A DNA stretch of 64,000 bases from Georgenia wutianyii (GTDB lineage Bacteria > Actinomycetota > Actinomycetes > Actinomycetales > Actinomycetaceae), in contig NZ_CP040899.1 in NCBI RefSeq assembly GCF_006349365.1, forward strand, positions 2,480,001-2,544,000, in the 5' to 3' direction. Position numbers and translations under genes: made by a program. Shown one piece after another: positions 17,542 through 26,207 of the stretch. Positions within the stretch are counted from its first letter, which is position 1. Each line of letters starts with the position of its first letter. The notes beneath the pieces are model-generated. The model saw nothing but the letters and a program-made list of their open reading frames with translations. It ran no database searches and was not told the origin of the DNA.

Positions 17542-18216
17542 ATGACGACCCGGCACGACGTGCGACGCCGTCTCCTCACCGCGGCGACCGCCTCCGTGCT
17601 CGCCCTCGGTCTGGCCGCCTGCGGCGAGGACACCGAGCCGAGCCCCGGCGGGACGACCACCCCGCCGGTGGGGACCGAGCCGACCACCGAGCCCGGGTCT
17701 GCCACGCCGACCGAGGACGCCACGACCACGGCACCCACCGGCGAGCCGTCCGGCGAGGAGACCGACCAGTCGGCGCTGCCGCCGTTCGAGCCGGCGGGCA
17801 CGCCGCGGACGTCCGAGCCCAGCGGCGACCTGCTCCTGCCGGTCGACCTGCGGGTCGGGGACCACGAGGGCTACGAGCGCGTCGTCATCGACCTCGAGGG
17901 TGAGGGCGTTCCCGGCTGGCAGACCGAGTACGTCACCGAGGCGATCGAGGACGGCCGCGGCGAGCGCGTCGACGTCGCCGGTGACGCCATCCTCAGCGTC
18001 TACGTCTCGGGCACCCGCTACCCCGACGAGGGCGAGGCGCACTACGTGTCCCAGGGCCCTGTCGACGGGTCGGACGTCATCGAGGAGGTCCACTACCTCG
18101 GGACCTTCGAGGGCCTCACCCAGCTGTTCATCGGTGTCGACGGCGGGCCGGCCGACTACCGGGTCCTCACCCTGTCGAACCCCGCCCGCCTCGTCATCGA
18201 CATCGCCGAGGACTGA
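17542..18216 (+). CDS. AMIN-like domain lipoprotein
   Basis: A 224-residue secreted lipoprotein. The Arg-rich N-terminus, hydrophobic stretch and lipobox LAAC (Cys ~28) are followed by a Thr/Pro/Glu-rich linker (~30-90), then a compact beta-rich domain containing GYERVVIDLEG, YVSGTRYPDEG and the terminal NPARLVIDIAED. That pattern matches the AMIN-like family of actinobacterial envelope proteins, thought to bind cell-wall polymers. AGGAAGG precedes the ATG by seven bases. It follows the PLP enzyme by 39 bases and may share its transcript. Confidence 0.8.
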   Translation: MTTRHDVRRRLLTAATASVLALGLAACGEDTEPSPGGTTTPPVGTEPTTEPGSATPTEDATTTAPTGEPSGEETDQSALPPFEPAGTPRTSEPSGDLLLPVDLRVGDHEGYERVVIDLEGEGVPGWQTEYVTEAIEDGRGERVDVAGDAILSVYVSGTRYPDEGEAHYVSQGPVDGSDVIEEVHYLGTFEGLTQLFIGVDGGPADYRVLTLSNPARLVIDIAED

Positions 18217-18223
18217 CCGGCCC

Positions 18224-18256
18224 ACCTCGCCGGCGGGGACGCCCCGCCGGCGAGGT
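18224..18256. terminator. Bidirectional terminator
   Basis: A perfect 15-bp stem (arm ACCTCGCCGGCGGGG) with a 3-base loop occupies the whole gap between the convergent lipoprotein and gpsA genes; its last base is the first base of the gpsA stop complement. Confidence 0.85.
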
Positions 18257-19257
18257 CACGCCTGCTCGGCCTTGCGGGGCCGGGAGAGCAGCGCCGCCGT
18301 CATCTCCGGCACCGGCAGCCCCTCGTGGAGCACGGCCGCGACCGCCTGGGTGATGGGCATCTCCACGTCGTGGGCGGCGGCGAGCTCGAGGACGGCGCGA
18401 CACGTGCGCACGCCCTCCGCGGTGCCACCGGTGGCGGCGGTCGCCTCCGCGAGCGTCATGCCCTCACCGACGTGCCGCCCGAGCGTGTGGTTGCGCGACA
18501 GCCGCGAGGCGCACGTCGCGACGAGGTCCCCGAGCCCCGCGAGCCCCGCGAGCGTCTCCGCCTGCGCACCGAGCGCCAGGCCGAGCCGGGTCGTCTCGGC
18601 CAGGCCGCGGGTGATGATCGTCGCCGTCGTGTTGTCGCCGAAGCCGCGGCCCTGGGCCATGCCGACCGCGAGCGCGATGACGTTCTTCACCGCACCGCCG
18701 AGCTCGGCGCCGACGACGTCGGCGTGGGTGTAGGGGCGGAAGTACGGCGTCGCGCACGCGTGGGCCACGCGTGCCGCGGTCTGCTCGTCGGTGGCCGCGA
18801 CGACGGTGGCGGTGGGCTGGTGGGCGGCGATCTCGCGGGCGAGGTTGGGTCCGGAGACGACGGCGATCCGCCGCTCGTCCAGGCCGAGCGCCTCACGCAG
18901 GACCTCGCTCATCCGCTCCCCCGTGCCCGGCTCCACGCCCTTCATGAGCGAGACGACGACGGCGTCGGACGCCAGTGCGGGGCCGACGTCGGCGAGGACG
19001 GCGCGCACGGCCTGCGAGGGCACCGCGACGGCGACGACCTCCGCCCCCTCGACGGCGGCGCGGAGGTCGGTCGTGGCGCGCACGCCGTGCGGGAGCTCGA
19101 TGCCCGGCAGGTAGCGCTCGTTGCGGTGCTCCTCGGTGATCTGCCGGCACGTCTGCGGGGAGCGTCCCCACACGGTGACGTCGTTGCCGGCGTCGGCCAG
19201 GACGGCCGCGAACGTCGTGCCCCAGCTGCCGGTGCCGAGGACTGCCGCGCGGCTCAC
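18256..19257 (-). CDS. gpsA: Glycerol-3-phosphate dehydrogenase [NAD(P)+]
   Basis: Reduces dihydroxyacetone phosphate to sn-glycerol 3-phosphate for phospholipid synthesis. Of 333 residues, the N-terminus has the Rossmann motif LGTGSWGTTFA, followed by VSLMKGVEPGTG, VVSGPNLAREIA, GGAVKNVIALAVGMAQG (catalytic Lys) and GLGDLVATCASRLSRN. The GTG start overlaps the stop of plsC (GTGA), so glycerol phosphate production and acylation are coupled in one operon. Confidence 0.97.
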   Translation of the reverse strand: MSRAAVLGTGSWGTTFAAVLADAGNDVTVWGRSPQTCRQITEEHRNERYLPGIELPHGVRATTDLRAAVEGAEVVAVAVPSQAVRAVLADVGPALASDAVVVSLMKGVEPGTGERMSEVLREALGLDERRIAVVSGPNLAREIAAHQPTATVVAATDEQTAARVAHACATPYFRPYTHADVVGAELGGAVKNVIALAVGMAQGRGFGDNTTATIITRGLAETTRLGLALGAQAETLAGLAGLGDLVATCASRLSRNHTLGRHVGEGMTLAEATAATGGTAEGVRTCRAVLELAAAHDVEMPITQAVAAVLHEGLPVPEMTAALLSRPRKAEQA

Positions 19258-20033
19258 GCGGCGGTCCTGCGCGCGGCGCGGCGCTCGGCCTTGCGGGCGG
19301 CGCGGGCGGCGAGCTGCTCGGCGCGCGGGTCGCCGTCGCGGCGGATGTCGTACGGGCGGGCGGGCGGCTGCGCCTCACGCAGCTCGGCGAGCATCGCGGT
19401 GAGGGTGGCCATGATGCGCGCGGTCGCCTCGCGGTGGGCCTCCGGCTCCTCCGCCCGGTCGTAGAGGTCGTCGAGGTCGACGGGAGGACCGGCGTACACC
19501 GTCACCCGCCGGCGCGGGACCGGGTGGGGCACCGTCGCGAAGGGGGCCAGCACGTCCTGGACGCCCCACAGCGCGACCGGGATCACCGGGACGCGCACGG
19601 ACAGGGCGAGGCGGCCGACGCCGGAGCGTGCCGTCATCGGCCACAGGTCCGGGTCCCGGGTGAAGGTGCCCTCGGGGAAGATCCCCACGCACAGGCCATC
19701 GGCGAGCGCCTGTCGCGCCGGCTCGAGGGACTCGCGGGCGGCGCTGGTGTTGCGTCGGACCGGGATCTGGCCGACCTTGCGCAGCGCCCACCCGAGGACC
19801 GGCACCTTGAACAGGGAGTGCTTGGCGAGGAAGCGCGGGGCCGCGCCGTTGTTGTAGAGGAAGTGGGCCAGCACGAGCGCGTCGAGGTTCGTCAGGTGGT
19901 TGCCGGCGGCGATGAAGCCGCCCTCGGCCGGCAGGTGCTCGGCGCCGCGCCAGTCCACTCTCATCCCCGCTCGGAGGATCGGACGGAGGACACCGGCGGC
20001 GAGCGTGTAGAGCAGCGGGACGGGACGAGCCAT
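19254..20033 (-). CDS. plsC: 1-acyl-sn-glycerol-3-phosphate acyltransferase (PlsC-like)
   Basis: Membrane-associated acyltransferase of 259 residues making phosphatidic acid from lysophosphatidic acid. The catalytic HX4D motif is NHLTNLDAL (~residue 46), the acyl-acceptor motif is FPEGTFTRD, and VPVIPVALWG is the third family block. The C-terminal ~45 residues are an Arg/Ala-rich basic tail that may contact anionic lipid. The ATG is six bases after TACGAT without a Shine-Dalgarno sequence. It is the first gene of the plsC-gpsA operon. Confidence 0.92.
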   Translation of the reverse strand: MARPVPLLYTLAAGVLRPILRAGMRVDWRGAEHLPAEGGFIAAGNHLTNLDALVLAHFLYNNGAAPRFLAKHSLFKVPVLGWALRKVGQIPVRRNTSAARESLEPARQALADGLCVGIFPEGTFTRDPDLWPMTARSGVGRLALSVRVPVIPVALWGVQDVLAPFATVPHPVPRRRVTVYAGPPVDLDDLYDRAEEPEAHREATARIMATLTAMLAELREAQPPARPYDIRRDGDPRAEQLAARAARKAERRAARRTAA

Positions 20034-20072
20034 TCTCGGATCGTATCGCCGGCCGTGCGGGCCTCCGTGCGC

Positions 20073-21128
20073 TCACCGGGTGGGCACCGTCACGTCCGCG
20101 ACGACGCCGCTCCCCTTCACCACAGGGTCCCCGGAGCCGGCCGCCCGGCGGGCGCGCCGGCGTCGGACGGCCCGCACGAGCCGCCGGACGGTGAGCGCGA
20201 GGACGAGGAGCACGGCGGCCGCGGGGAGCCACGGCACCGCGAGGGTGGTGACCTCGGCGGTGTCCCGGACGGCGTCGGGGCCCACGCTCAGCCGGCCGAG
20301 GACCGACAGGTCGGCCGTGAGCACGCCCCAGGCGGGCACCGAGGGCAGGACGAGGGAGTCGGCCAACCCGGTGAGCTCGGACGCGCGCAGGCTGTCACCG
20401 GGCATGAGCTCGGGGATCGGCCCGGCAGCCACGTCCGCGCGCATCGTCCCGAGCGGCCCGGCGACGGTCGCGGCCGACTGCGGGACGAGCCGTGCGTTGC
20501 CGGTGTTCGTCACCGTGAAGTCCAGGCGCGTCTCACCCGACCAGAAGTTCCACCACGGTGCGTCGCGGGTGAGGGTGAGGTCGGAGACCTGCATCGAGGG
20601 CGCGAGGTCGCCCGGCACCCGGAGGTACACGCGGCTCGCGACCCGCGCCTCGACGAGGACGCGCTGGCCGGTGCTCGTCGTCTCCTCCCGCGGCATGGAG
20701 ACGACGACGCCGGCGAGGTAGTCACCCGGCTGCTCGTTGCCCGGCACGGCGACGGTGAACGGGACGGCCGTCTCCTCACCCGGGGCGAGCGTGACCTGCG
20801 CGGCCTGCGGGGTGATCCACGCGCCGGCGAAGCGAGGGGTGTCCTCGGCGAGGAGGAGGCCGAGCTCCCCCGAGGGGGTGGTGACGGCGTCGGTGGCCCA
20901 CACGTCGACCGTGATCTCCTCCTCGCCCCGGTTGCGCACGAGCACGGTGTCCTCGTGGACCGCACCGGGGTCGAGGGTGAGCTCGAAGGCCTCGCGGGGT
21001 CCGGCGTCGTCCGGGGCGGGCAGCACCTCCCAGGCGGCGGGCGGTGGCGCGGGCTCCTCCTGGGCCGCTGCCGCCGGCGGCAGGGTGGTCGCGGCGAGCA
21101 GGGCCACCGCGGTGATCAGTCGTCTCAT
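20073..21128 (-). CDS. DUF916-like (WxL-partner) membrane-anchored surface protein
   Basis: A 351-residue secreted protein. A signal peptide (MRRLITAVALLAATTLPPAAAA) is followed by two beta-sandwich domains: DUF916-like (FELTLDPGAVHEDTVLVRN, VDVWATDAVTT, ITPQAAQVTLAPGEE) and a DUF3324-like second domain. A single C-terminal membrane helix (LPAAAVLLVLALTV) and a basic cytoplasmic tail end it. This architecture matches WxL-locus proteins that bind peptidoglycan and hold WxL-domain partners. GAGGAGG lies four bases before the ATG. The upstream esterase carries a WxL-like C-terminus, so the two probably form a surface complex. Confidence 0.72.
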   Translation of the reverse strand: MRRLITAVALLAATTLPPAAAAQEEPAPPPAAWEVLPAPDDAGPREAFELTLDPGAVHEDTVLVRNRGEEEITVDVWATDAVTTPSGELGLLLAEDTPRFAGAWITPQAAQVTLAPGEETAVPFTVAVPGNEQPGDYLAGVVVSMPREETTSTGQRVLVEARVASRVYLRVPGDLAPSMQVSDLTLTRDAPWWNFWSGETRLDFTVTNTGNARLVPQSAATVAGPLGTMRADVAAGPIPELMPGDSLRASELTGLADSLVLPSVPAWGVLTADLSVLGRLSVGPDAVRDTAEVTTLAVPWLPAAAVLLVLALTVRRLVRAVRRRRARRAAGSGDPVVKGSGVVADVTVPTR

Positions 21129-21148
21129 CGGTCCTCCTCGGTGCGGTG

Positions 21149-21188
21149 CCGCCGGTGCGGGAGGGCACTGGCCCTCCCGCACCGGCGG
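21149..21188 (-). terminator. Strong hairpin between esterase and DUF916 genes
   Basis: A perfect 18-bp stem (arm CCGCCGGTGCGGGAGGGC) with the 4-base loop ACTG lies between the esterase stop and the ribosome-binding site of the DUF916 gene. Since both genes read leftward, it may partly terminate the operon and lower expression of the second gene. Confidence 0.75.
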
Positions 21189-21195
21189 TGTGGTG

Positions 21196-23052
21196 CTAGA
21201 AGACGGTGACCGTCACCTGGGCGACGTAGTCGCCGGGGACCGTCGACGTCGGGGCGTGCAGGAGCAGCTCCCCGCCGACCGTCGTCGTGCCGCGGCCGCC
21301 ACCGGGGGCGGCCGTCGCGAGGGTCGTGCCCTCGGTGAACCCGTCACCGGGGGCGACCGGCGCACCGGGCGTCACCTCCTGACCGGGCGCCTGGGACAGC
21401 ACCCGGGGCGTGACCCCGAGGTATCGCCCGTCGAGCACCGCCGGTCCGGCCCGGAAGTCGCTCACCTCGGCGGTGAGCGACCATCCTGGGTCGGCCGGAC
21501 GGGTGTCGGCCACCGTGATGGTCGGCATCTCACCGGACGCCGCGAGCAGGGTGAGCGAGGAGTCGAGCTCGGCCATCCCGAGGTCGACCTGCCCGGCCCC
21601 GACCGCGACGGCGAGTCCGCCCGTCTCGGGGATCCCGACCGTGACGTCGAAGCTCGCCGACGTCTCCCCGGTGACGGGCTGGGTGGCGCCCCGCACCTGG
21701 GACATCAGCCAGTCGTGGGTGACCGGGTTGTTGTAGGCCGGCACCCAGGAGAAGTGGCCGTTGAGCGGGATGCTCGGGCCGTCGGCGTCGGGCGGGGTGC
21801 CGGTCGTCCCCGTGGGGAAGATCGTCACGAGGTGGTGGGCCCCGCGGTCCCGCGCCGCGTTCCACTGCTCCGTCTGGAGCGCCGTCGCCTCGGCGAGCGG
21901 CAGGTTGCCCGGCCACTCGCGCTGGACGACGTCGACCCCGAGCCGCTCGAGCCCGACGACGGACTGACGCACGCCGGCGACGGGGACGGTGCCGTCGTCC
22001 TCGGAGTGGAACTGCCAGATCGGCAGGTCGACGACGTCTGCCAGCCCGGGGTGGTCACCCGGGCCGTAGGCGACCGTCACCGCCGCGGCGAAGGGGGACG
22101 GGTCGTCGAACAGCATGTTCCACGTGCCGATCGAGCCCATCGAGATGCCGGTGATGTACACCCGCTCGGGGTCGACCGGGAGCGTCTCCTTGGCGTGCTC
22201 CACCATGGCGAACAGCGCCGCGCGGCCCTCGTCGTTGCCCCACTGGAAGTCCGGGTGGCGCTGGGGCGCGAGGACGAACGCGGGGTGCTCGGCCTGTGCC
22301 TCGGGCTCGGCCCAGGAGGTGACGAGCCGGTTGGCGAGGAGCTGGGCGGCGTTGTCGGTGCCCGACTCCCCCGCCCCGTGGAGGGCGAGGACGAGCGGGT
22401 AGAGCGTGCCGTCGTCCTCGCCGTCGCGCACCGCCTCGGGCTGGAACAGGCGGTAGGCGAAGTCGGAGCCCTCTCCCTCCCACTGCTCGACGGAGAAGTC
22501 GTCGACGACGCCGCGCGTGACGGCAGTGTTGACGACCGTCGTCGTGCGGGCGGGGACTGTCTCGTCGTCGCCGACGAGGTCGGCCGTCTGGCGCACGGTG
22601 TACGCGCCGTCGAGCCGGTACTGGTTGTTGACGCCGGTGTAGTAGAGCACCGCCGCGTTGGGGTCGTACCGCGAGAGCTCGAGGATGACCCAGTCCCCCG
22701 CGGTGTTGGTGCGGTCGGCCGACCGCTCGGGCGCGTCGTTGAGATAGGCGTGGGTGACGGTGCGGGCCTGGTTGGACGTGTTGCCCGCGGTGGAGCCGAC
22801 GAGGTTCGCGGTGACGGCGAACGCGTCGGGGTCGGGGAGCACGTCACCGAAGTCGAGCTCGGTGGAGTACTGGACGGCGAGCGCCGTCACCTTGGCGCCC
22901 TCGTCGAGGGTCTCGACGATGACGACGGAGTCGGCGATCTGCGCGCTGCTCGCGTCGGCGTACGCCGGTGCGGCTGCGAGCAGGCCCAGGCCGAGCGCGG
23001 CGACGGCTCCGACGGAAACTGCGACCCGAGTTCTCGGGACGGGTTCTCTCAT
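21196..23052 (-). CDS. Secreted alpha/beta-hydrolase esterase with WxL-like C-terminal domain
   Basis: A 618-residue exported enzyme. The signal peptide ends near APAYADA. Residues ~35-190 form an Ig-like esterase prodomain, and residues ~195-440 are an alpha/beta-hydrolase with the oxyanion loop LALHGAGESG and nucleophile elbow GISMGSIGTW; WQFHSEDDGTVP and a late GHFSW supply candidate Asp and His. The C-terminal ~170 residues contain DPGWSLTAEVSDF (a W-x-L triplet) and end in GDYVAQVTVTVF, resembling WxL wall-binding domains. GAGGA precedes the ATG. It would cleave an ester in a polymer or feruloyl/acetyl carbohydrate while held at the wall. Confidence 0.75.
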   Translation of the reverse strand: MREPVPRTRVAVSVGAVAALGLGLLAAAPAYADASSAQIADSVVIVETLDEGAKVTALAVQYSTELDFGDVLPDPDAFAVTANLVGSTAGNTSNQARTVTHAYLNDAPERSADRTNTAGDWVILELSRYDPNAAVLYYTGVNNQYRLDGAYTVRQTADLVGDDETVPARTTTVVNTAVTRGVVDDFSVEQWEGEGSDFAYRLFQPEAVRDGEDDGTLYPLVLALHGAGESGTDNAAQLLANRLVTSWAEPEAQAEHPAFVLAPQRHPDFQWGNDEGRAALFAMVEHAKETLPVDPERVYITGISMGSIGTWNMLFDDPSPFAAAVTVAYGPGDHPGLADVVDLPIWQFHSEDDGTVPVAGVRQSVVGLERLGVDVVQREWPGNLPLAEATALQTEQWNAARDRGAHHLVTIFPTGTTGTPPDADGPSIPLNGHFSWVPAYNNPVTHDWLMSQVRGATQPVTGETSASFDVTVGIPETGGLAVAVGAGQVDLGMAELDSSLTLLAASGEMPTITVADTRPADPGWSLTAEVSDFRAGPAVLDGRYLGVTPRVLSQAPGQEVTPGAPVAPGDGFTEGTTLATAAPGGGRGTTTVGGELLLHAPTSTVPGDYVAQVTVTVF

Positions 23053-23400
23053 GACTGCACATCCTCACTTCATCGTGGTGATGACGTCCTACGACTGGAA
23101 GCCGGTACACGCGCACATAGGACGCACTCACGTCCGGAAGAAATGCCGGCGAACGACGTCGTCCAGTACGGCTGTCGCCCCCCGACGCGCTGGACGCTAG
23201 CGAGGTGCGAGGGCCGTGACAACAGGCCGTCCATGGGCGGCGACACTTCTGTCGGCTAATGTCGCCCGCAATTGCCGAAGGCCCATTCCTTTTGCGAGAG
23301 GAAATGGCACGGAAAGCGATTCCGGTTATCGGACGGAAGCCGCCCTGTCATCCTGCGCGAGGTGCGAGGACGTTCCTCCGTCGGTCCAGTCGCGCCGGCC
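23053..23400. other. 348-base intergenic region with AT-richer stretch
   Basis: This gap separates the esterase start from the downstream end of the response-regulator gene. The segment 23260-23340 (around TTCCTTTTGCGAGAGGAAATGG) is clearly less GC-rich than its surroundings and probably holds the esterase promoter or regulator sites. TTCCTTTTGCGAGAGGAA has a short inverted repeat (TTCCT/AGGAA). I see no convincing protein gene or RNA. Confidence 0.5.
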
Positions 23401-24006
23401 TCAGATCCAGCCGTGCCGCCGGGCCACCTGGACGGCCTCGTGGCGGTTCGCCGCGCCGAGCTTCATCGCCGCCGAGGAGAGGTAGTTGCGGACCGTGCCG
23501 GGACTGAGGTGGGCCCGCTGGGCGATCTCCTCGACCGGCGTGCCGTCGACCGCGAGCTCGAGGACGTCGGCCTCGCGCGGGGTGAGCGGGGAGTCCCCCG
23601 CGCTGATCGCCTCGGCCGCGAGCTCCGGGTCGACGTAGCGTCCGCCGGCGCGCACCTGGCGCACGACGTCGGCGAGCACCCGGCCCGAGACGGTCTTGGG
23701 CACGAAGGCCGACACGCCTGCCTCGAGCGCCCGCTTGAGGTAGCCGGGGCGCCCGTGGCTGGTGACGATGACCGAGCGGCAGCCCGGCACGTCGGCCGCG
23801 AGCTGCTGCGCGACGGCGATGCCGTCCAGGCCGGGCATCTGGAGGTCGAGCACGGCGACGTCCGGCTTGTGGTGGCGGCCCGCGGCCACGGCCTCCGGCC
23901 CGGAGGCGGCCTGGGCGACGACCTCGATGTCCTCCTCCAGGCCCAGCAGCCCGGCGAGCGCGTCGCGGATGAGGTTCTCGTCGTCGGCGAGCAGGATGCG
24001 GATCAC
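23401..24006 (-). CDS. NarL/LuxR-family response regulator (module 1)
   Basis: A 201-residue DNA-binding response regulator. The receiver has LADDENLIRD, phospho-acceptor Asp in VAVLDLQMPGLDG (~residue 53), the Thr/Ser switch IVTSHG and Lys in FVPKTVSG. The C-terminal LuxR helix-turn-helix is LTPREADVLELAVDG to SPGTVRNYLSSAAMKL. The GTG overlaps the histidine-kinase stop (GTGA). Together with the upstream ABC genes it forms a sensor-exporter operon of the DesK/LiaS type; the likely target is its own ABC transporter. Confidence 0.93.
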   Translation of the reverse strand: MIRILLADDENLIRDALAGLLGLEEDIEVVAQAASGPEAVAAGRHHKPDVAVLDLQMPGLDGIAVAQQLAADVPGCRSVIVTSHGRPGYLKRALEAGVSAFVPKTVSGRVLADVVRQVRAGGRYVDPELAAEAISAGDSPLTPREADVLELAVDGTPVEEIAQRAHLSPGTVRNYLSSAAMKLGAANRHEAVQVARRHGWI

Positions 24007-25232
24007 GAGCCCTCCGTGAGGTCGGCGGTGTCGAGCGGGACGCGTGCCCGCAGGGTGAAGGTGTCTCCCGAGACACCCGTGGTGAGCGAGCCGCCGAGGC
24101 GCGCCAGCCGCTCGGAGAGACCGAGCAGGCCGGAGCCTGCGGACGGCGGGCCGCTCACGCCGTCGTTGGTCATCGTCAGCTGGGCGGCCGGGGCGACGCC
24201 CTCCTCGACGATCGCGAGGTCGATCGTGCACGTGCCGGCCGAGGAGTGGCGCACGACGTTCGTCGCGCCCTCGCGGACCACCCAGCCGAGCGCGGACTGC
24301 GCGCCGGGCGGCAGGACGGTGTCCTCGCCGATGACGCGGGTGCGCACGCCGGCCGAGCGGAGCATCGAGCGGGCACCGGCGAGCTCGGTGGGCAGGTCGG
24401 CCTGGCGGTAGCCGGCGACGACGGCGCGCACCTCGCGCAGCGACTCGTTGGCCAGCTCGCGCACCTCGAGCATCTGCTCGGCGGCGCGCTCGCCCTGACC
24501 GCGGCGGCTGAGCTCGGCGCCGAGCTCGCTCTTGAGCGCCATGGCCGACAGCGCGCGCCCCAGGACGTCGTGCAGGTCGCGCGAGAAGCGCAGCCGCTCC
24601 TCGGCCACGGCGAGACGGGCGTGGAGCTGGCGGGTGCGCTCCTGCTCCCAGACCACGCCCATCATCCACACCGAGATCCGGAAGCTCAGCGAGATCGTGA
24701 CGAGGACGATGCCGAAGCTCACCATGGAGATCGCCACGCCGGTCCACGTCATGGCGGGGCGGTTGGCGAGGGCGGCGAGCACGCCCGCGAGGGCGGAGGC
24801 GGGCAGGAGGGCGACTGAGGTGAGGACCGGCGCGAGGGCCCAGAGCGCACAGGCCAGGACGAGCACGAGTGCCCCACCACGGCCGGCCCAGCCGAAGTCG
24901 TCCTCCGCCGGGACGAGCATGAGGCAGGCCGCCACGGCCGCAGCGGTGAGCACGAGGAACACCGTGAGCGGGCGCCGCGGCAGGGCGGCGTTGTCCCGGT
25001 AGGCGGTGACGCCGTCGCGCAGGACGACGACGCCGGCGGCCGTCTGCGCCGCGAACGTGCCGACGAAGACGATGAGCCCGAGCGGCGAGCGCTCCTCGGG
25101 CTCGGTCGCACCGAGGAGGACCAGCGCCATGAACGGGAGCAGCGCGAGCAGGACGTAGAGGGTCCAGCGGGTGTAGGTCTCCATCCGCTGGGGTGCCGTG
25201 CGGCGGCGCCACAGCTCCATCATCCGCACCAT
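24003..25232 (-). CDS. DesK/LiaS-type sensor histidine kinase (module 1)
   Basis: A 409-residue membrane kinase. Six or so hydrophobic segments (residues ~20-190) are followed by a short coiled linker (EQERTRQLHARLAVAEERLR). The HisKA_3 dimerisation helix contains RFSRDLHDVLG (phosphorylated His), and the HATPase_c domain has WVVREGATNVVRHS and GSGLLGLSERLARLGG. GGAGGGACCGC precedes the ATG. It phosphorylates the overlapping regulator gene product. No large extracellular domain is seen, suggesting membrane-state or transporter-coupled sensing. Confidence 0.92.
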   Translation of the reverse strand: MVRMMELWRRRTAPQRMETYTRWTLYVLLALLPFMALVLLGATEPEERSPLGLIVFVGTFAAQTAAGVVVLRDGVTAYRDNAALPRRPLTVFLVLTAAAVAACLMLVPAEDDFGWAGRGGALVLVLACALWALAPVLTSVALLPASALAGVLAALANRPAMTWTGVAISMVSFGIVLVTISLSFRISVWMMGVVWEQERTRQLHARLAVAEERLRFSRDLHDVLGRALSAMALKSELGAELSRRGQGERAAEQMLEVRELANESLREVRAVVAGYRQADLPTELAGARSMLRSAGVRTRVIGEDTVLPPGAQSALGWVVREGATNVVRHSSAGTCTIDLAIVEEGVAPAAQLTMTNDGVSGPPSAGSGLLGLSERLARLGGSLTTGVSGDTFTLRARVPLDTADLTEGS

Positions 25233-25286
25233 GCGGTCCCTCCCTCTCCGGCTCCCGCCGACAGTACCGACCCCGTGGGACATGAC

Positions 25287-25323
25287 GGACCGCCGGCCCG
25301 GCTCGTGGCCGGACCGGCGGTCG
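25287..25323 (-). terminator. Hairpin between ABC permease and kinase genes
   Basis: An imperfect ~14-bp GC stem (GACCGCCGGCCCGG with near-complement GGCCGGACCGGCGGTC) just after the permease stop. It probably attenuates transcription from the ABC genes into the kinase-regulator genes. Confidence 0.55.
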
Positions 25324-25332
25324 GACCGACAG

Positions 25333-26157
25333 TCAGCGACGCGGCTCCCAGCGCATCCAGCGCTGGGTCGCGACGGCCCCGAGGACCGCCCACACGAGGA
25401 GCGCGGCGATCGGCTGGGTGACGTCGGCGAGGGCACCGGAGGACACCGTGCCGTCGAGGGCGACGGCGCCGAGCCCGTGCTGCATGAGCGCGACCACCGG
25501 GTACATCGGGGTCCACTGCGCGACCCGCTCGACGAGGTCGGGCAGGACGTGCAGCGGCACGGCCAGCCCGGACAGGGCCATGGCGGCGAGGAGGACGGGC
25601 AGCGTGGTGAGCTGGGCCGTCTCCACGGTGCGGGTGAGCCCGGAGGACGCCGTCGCGAGGAGCGTGAAGACGACGATCCCGCCGACGACCGCCAGGGCCA
25701 CGAGCGCCGGGTTCTGCACGCCCGGCAGCTCGAACCAGATGCCGGACGCGACGACGCCGAGGACGAGCTGGGCCAGGAGGATGACCACGGCGGGAGTCGC
25801 GGTGGCGACGACGATCTCGGTTCGGGAGACGTCCCCGGTGAGCAGCCGCTTGAGGACGAGCTCCTCGCGGCGGGCGACGATCGTCGTCGTGAGGTTGTAG
25901 TAGACGACGATGACGAGCGCGATGGCCGCGAGGCTCGTGACGAGCATCCCGGCGATGGCGCTGCCGGCGCCGTCGGGCACGAGGTCGAGCGCGGCGAGGA
26001 AGACGACCGTGAGCGGCGCGAGCGCCACGGCGTTGAACAGGGTGGTGCGGTTGCGCACGAGCAGGGTGAGCTCGGCGCGGACGAGGGACATGATGCGGGC
26101 GGTGCGCCCGGCGCGTGGCGCGGAGGCCGTGGCCGGGGCGAGGGCTGTGGTGGTCAT
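25333..26157 (-). CDS. ABC-2 type exporter permease (module 1)
   Basis: A 274-residue membrane protein with six predicted helices and the ABC-2 layout: a short basic N-terminus, ARREELVLKRLLTGDVS as the cytoplasmic coupling segment, then the conserved membrane block ALSGLAVPLHVLPDLVERVAQWTPMYPV near the C-terminus. Together with the ATPase encoded 50 bases upstream it would export a drug, lipid or peptide; the neighbouring two-component system suggests an antimicrobial-response pump. AAAGGACC lies before the ATG. A solo 18-bp repeat unit sits just upstream of that site. Confidence 0.9.
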   Translation of the reverse strand: MTTTALAPATASAPRAGRTARIMSLVRAELTLLVRNRTTLFNAVALAPLTVVFLAALDLVPDGAGSAIAGMLVTSLAAIALVIVVYYNLTTTIVARREELVLKRLLTGDVSRTEIVVATATPAVVILLAQLVLGVVASGIWFELPGVQNPALVALAVVGGIVVFTLLATASSGLTRTVETAQLTTLPVLLAAMALSGLAVPLHVLPDLVERVAQWTPMYPVVALMQHGLGAVALDGTVSSGALADVTQPIAALLVWAVLGAVATQRWMRWEPRR

Positions 26158-26169
26158 GGTGTGGTCCTT

Positions 26170-26187
26170 TGCGGAAGTCTGCTGTCG
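26170..26187. repeat. Solo 18-bp repeat unit
   Basis: TGCGGAAGTCTGCTGTCG matches the terminal unit of array 1 (GGAAGTCTGCTGTCG is identical). It occupies the 50-base gap between the two cotranscribed ABC genes, directly before the permease ribosome-binding site. Confidence 0.75.
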
Positions 26188-26207
26188 CGAGTGGGTGGGG
26201 TGGCGGG

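Noticed and set aside
23216..23507. Short rightward open frames in the AT-richer gap before the response regulator
   Set aside because: No ribosome-binding site, no hydrophobic or domain pattern, and they overlap the end of a clear gene on the other strand.
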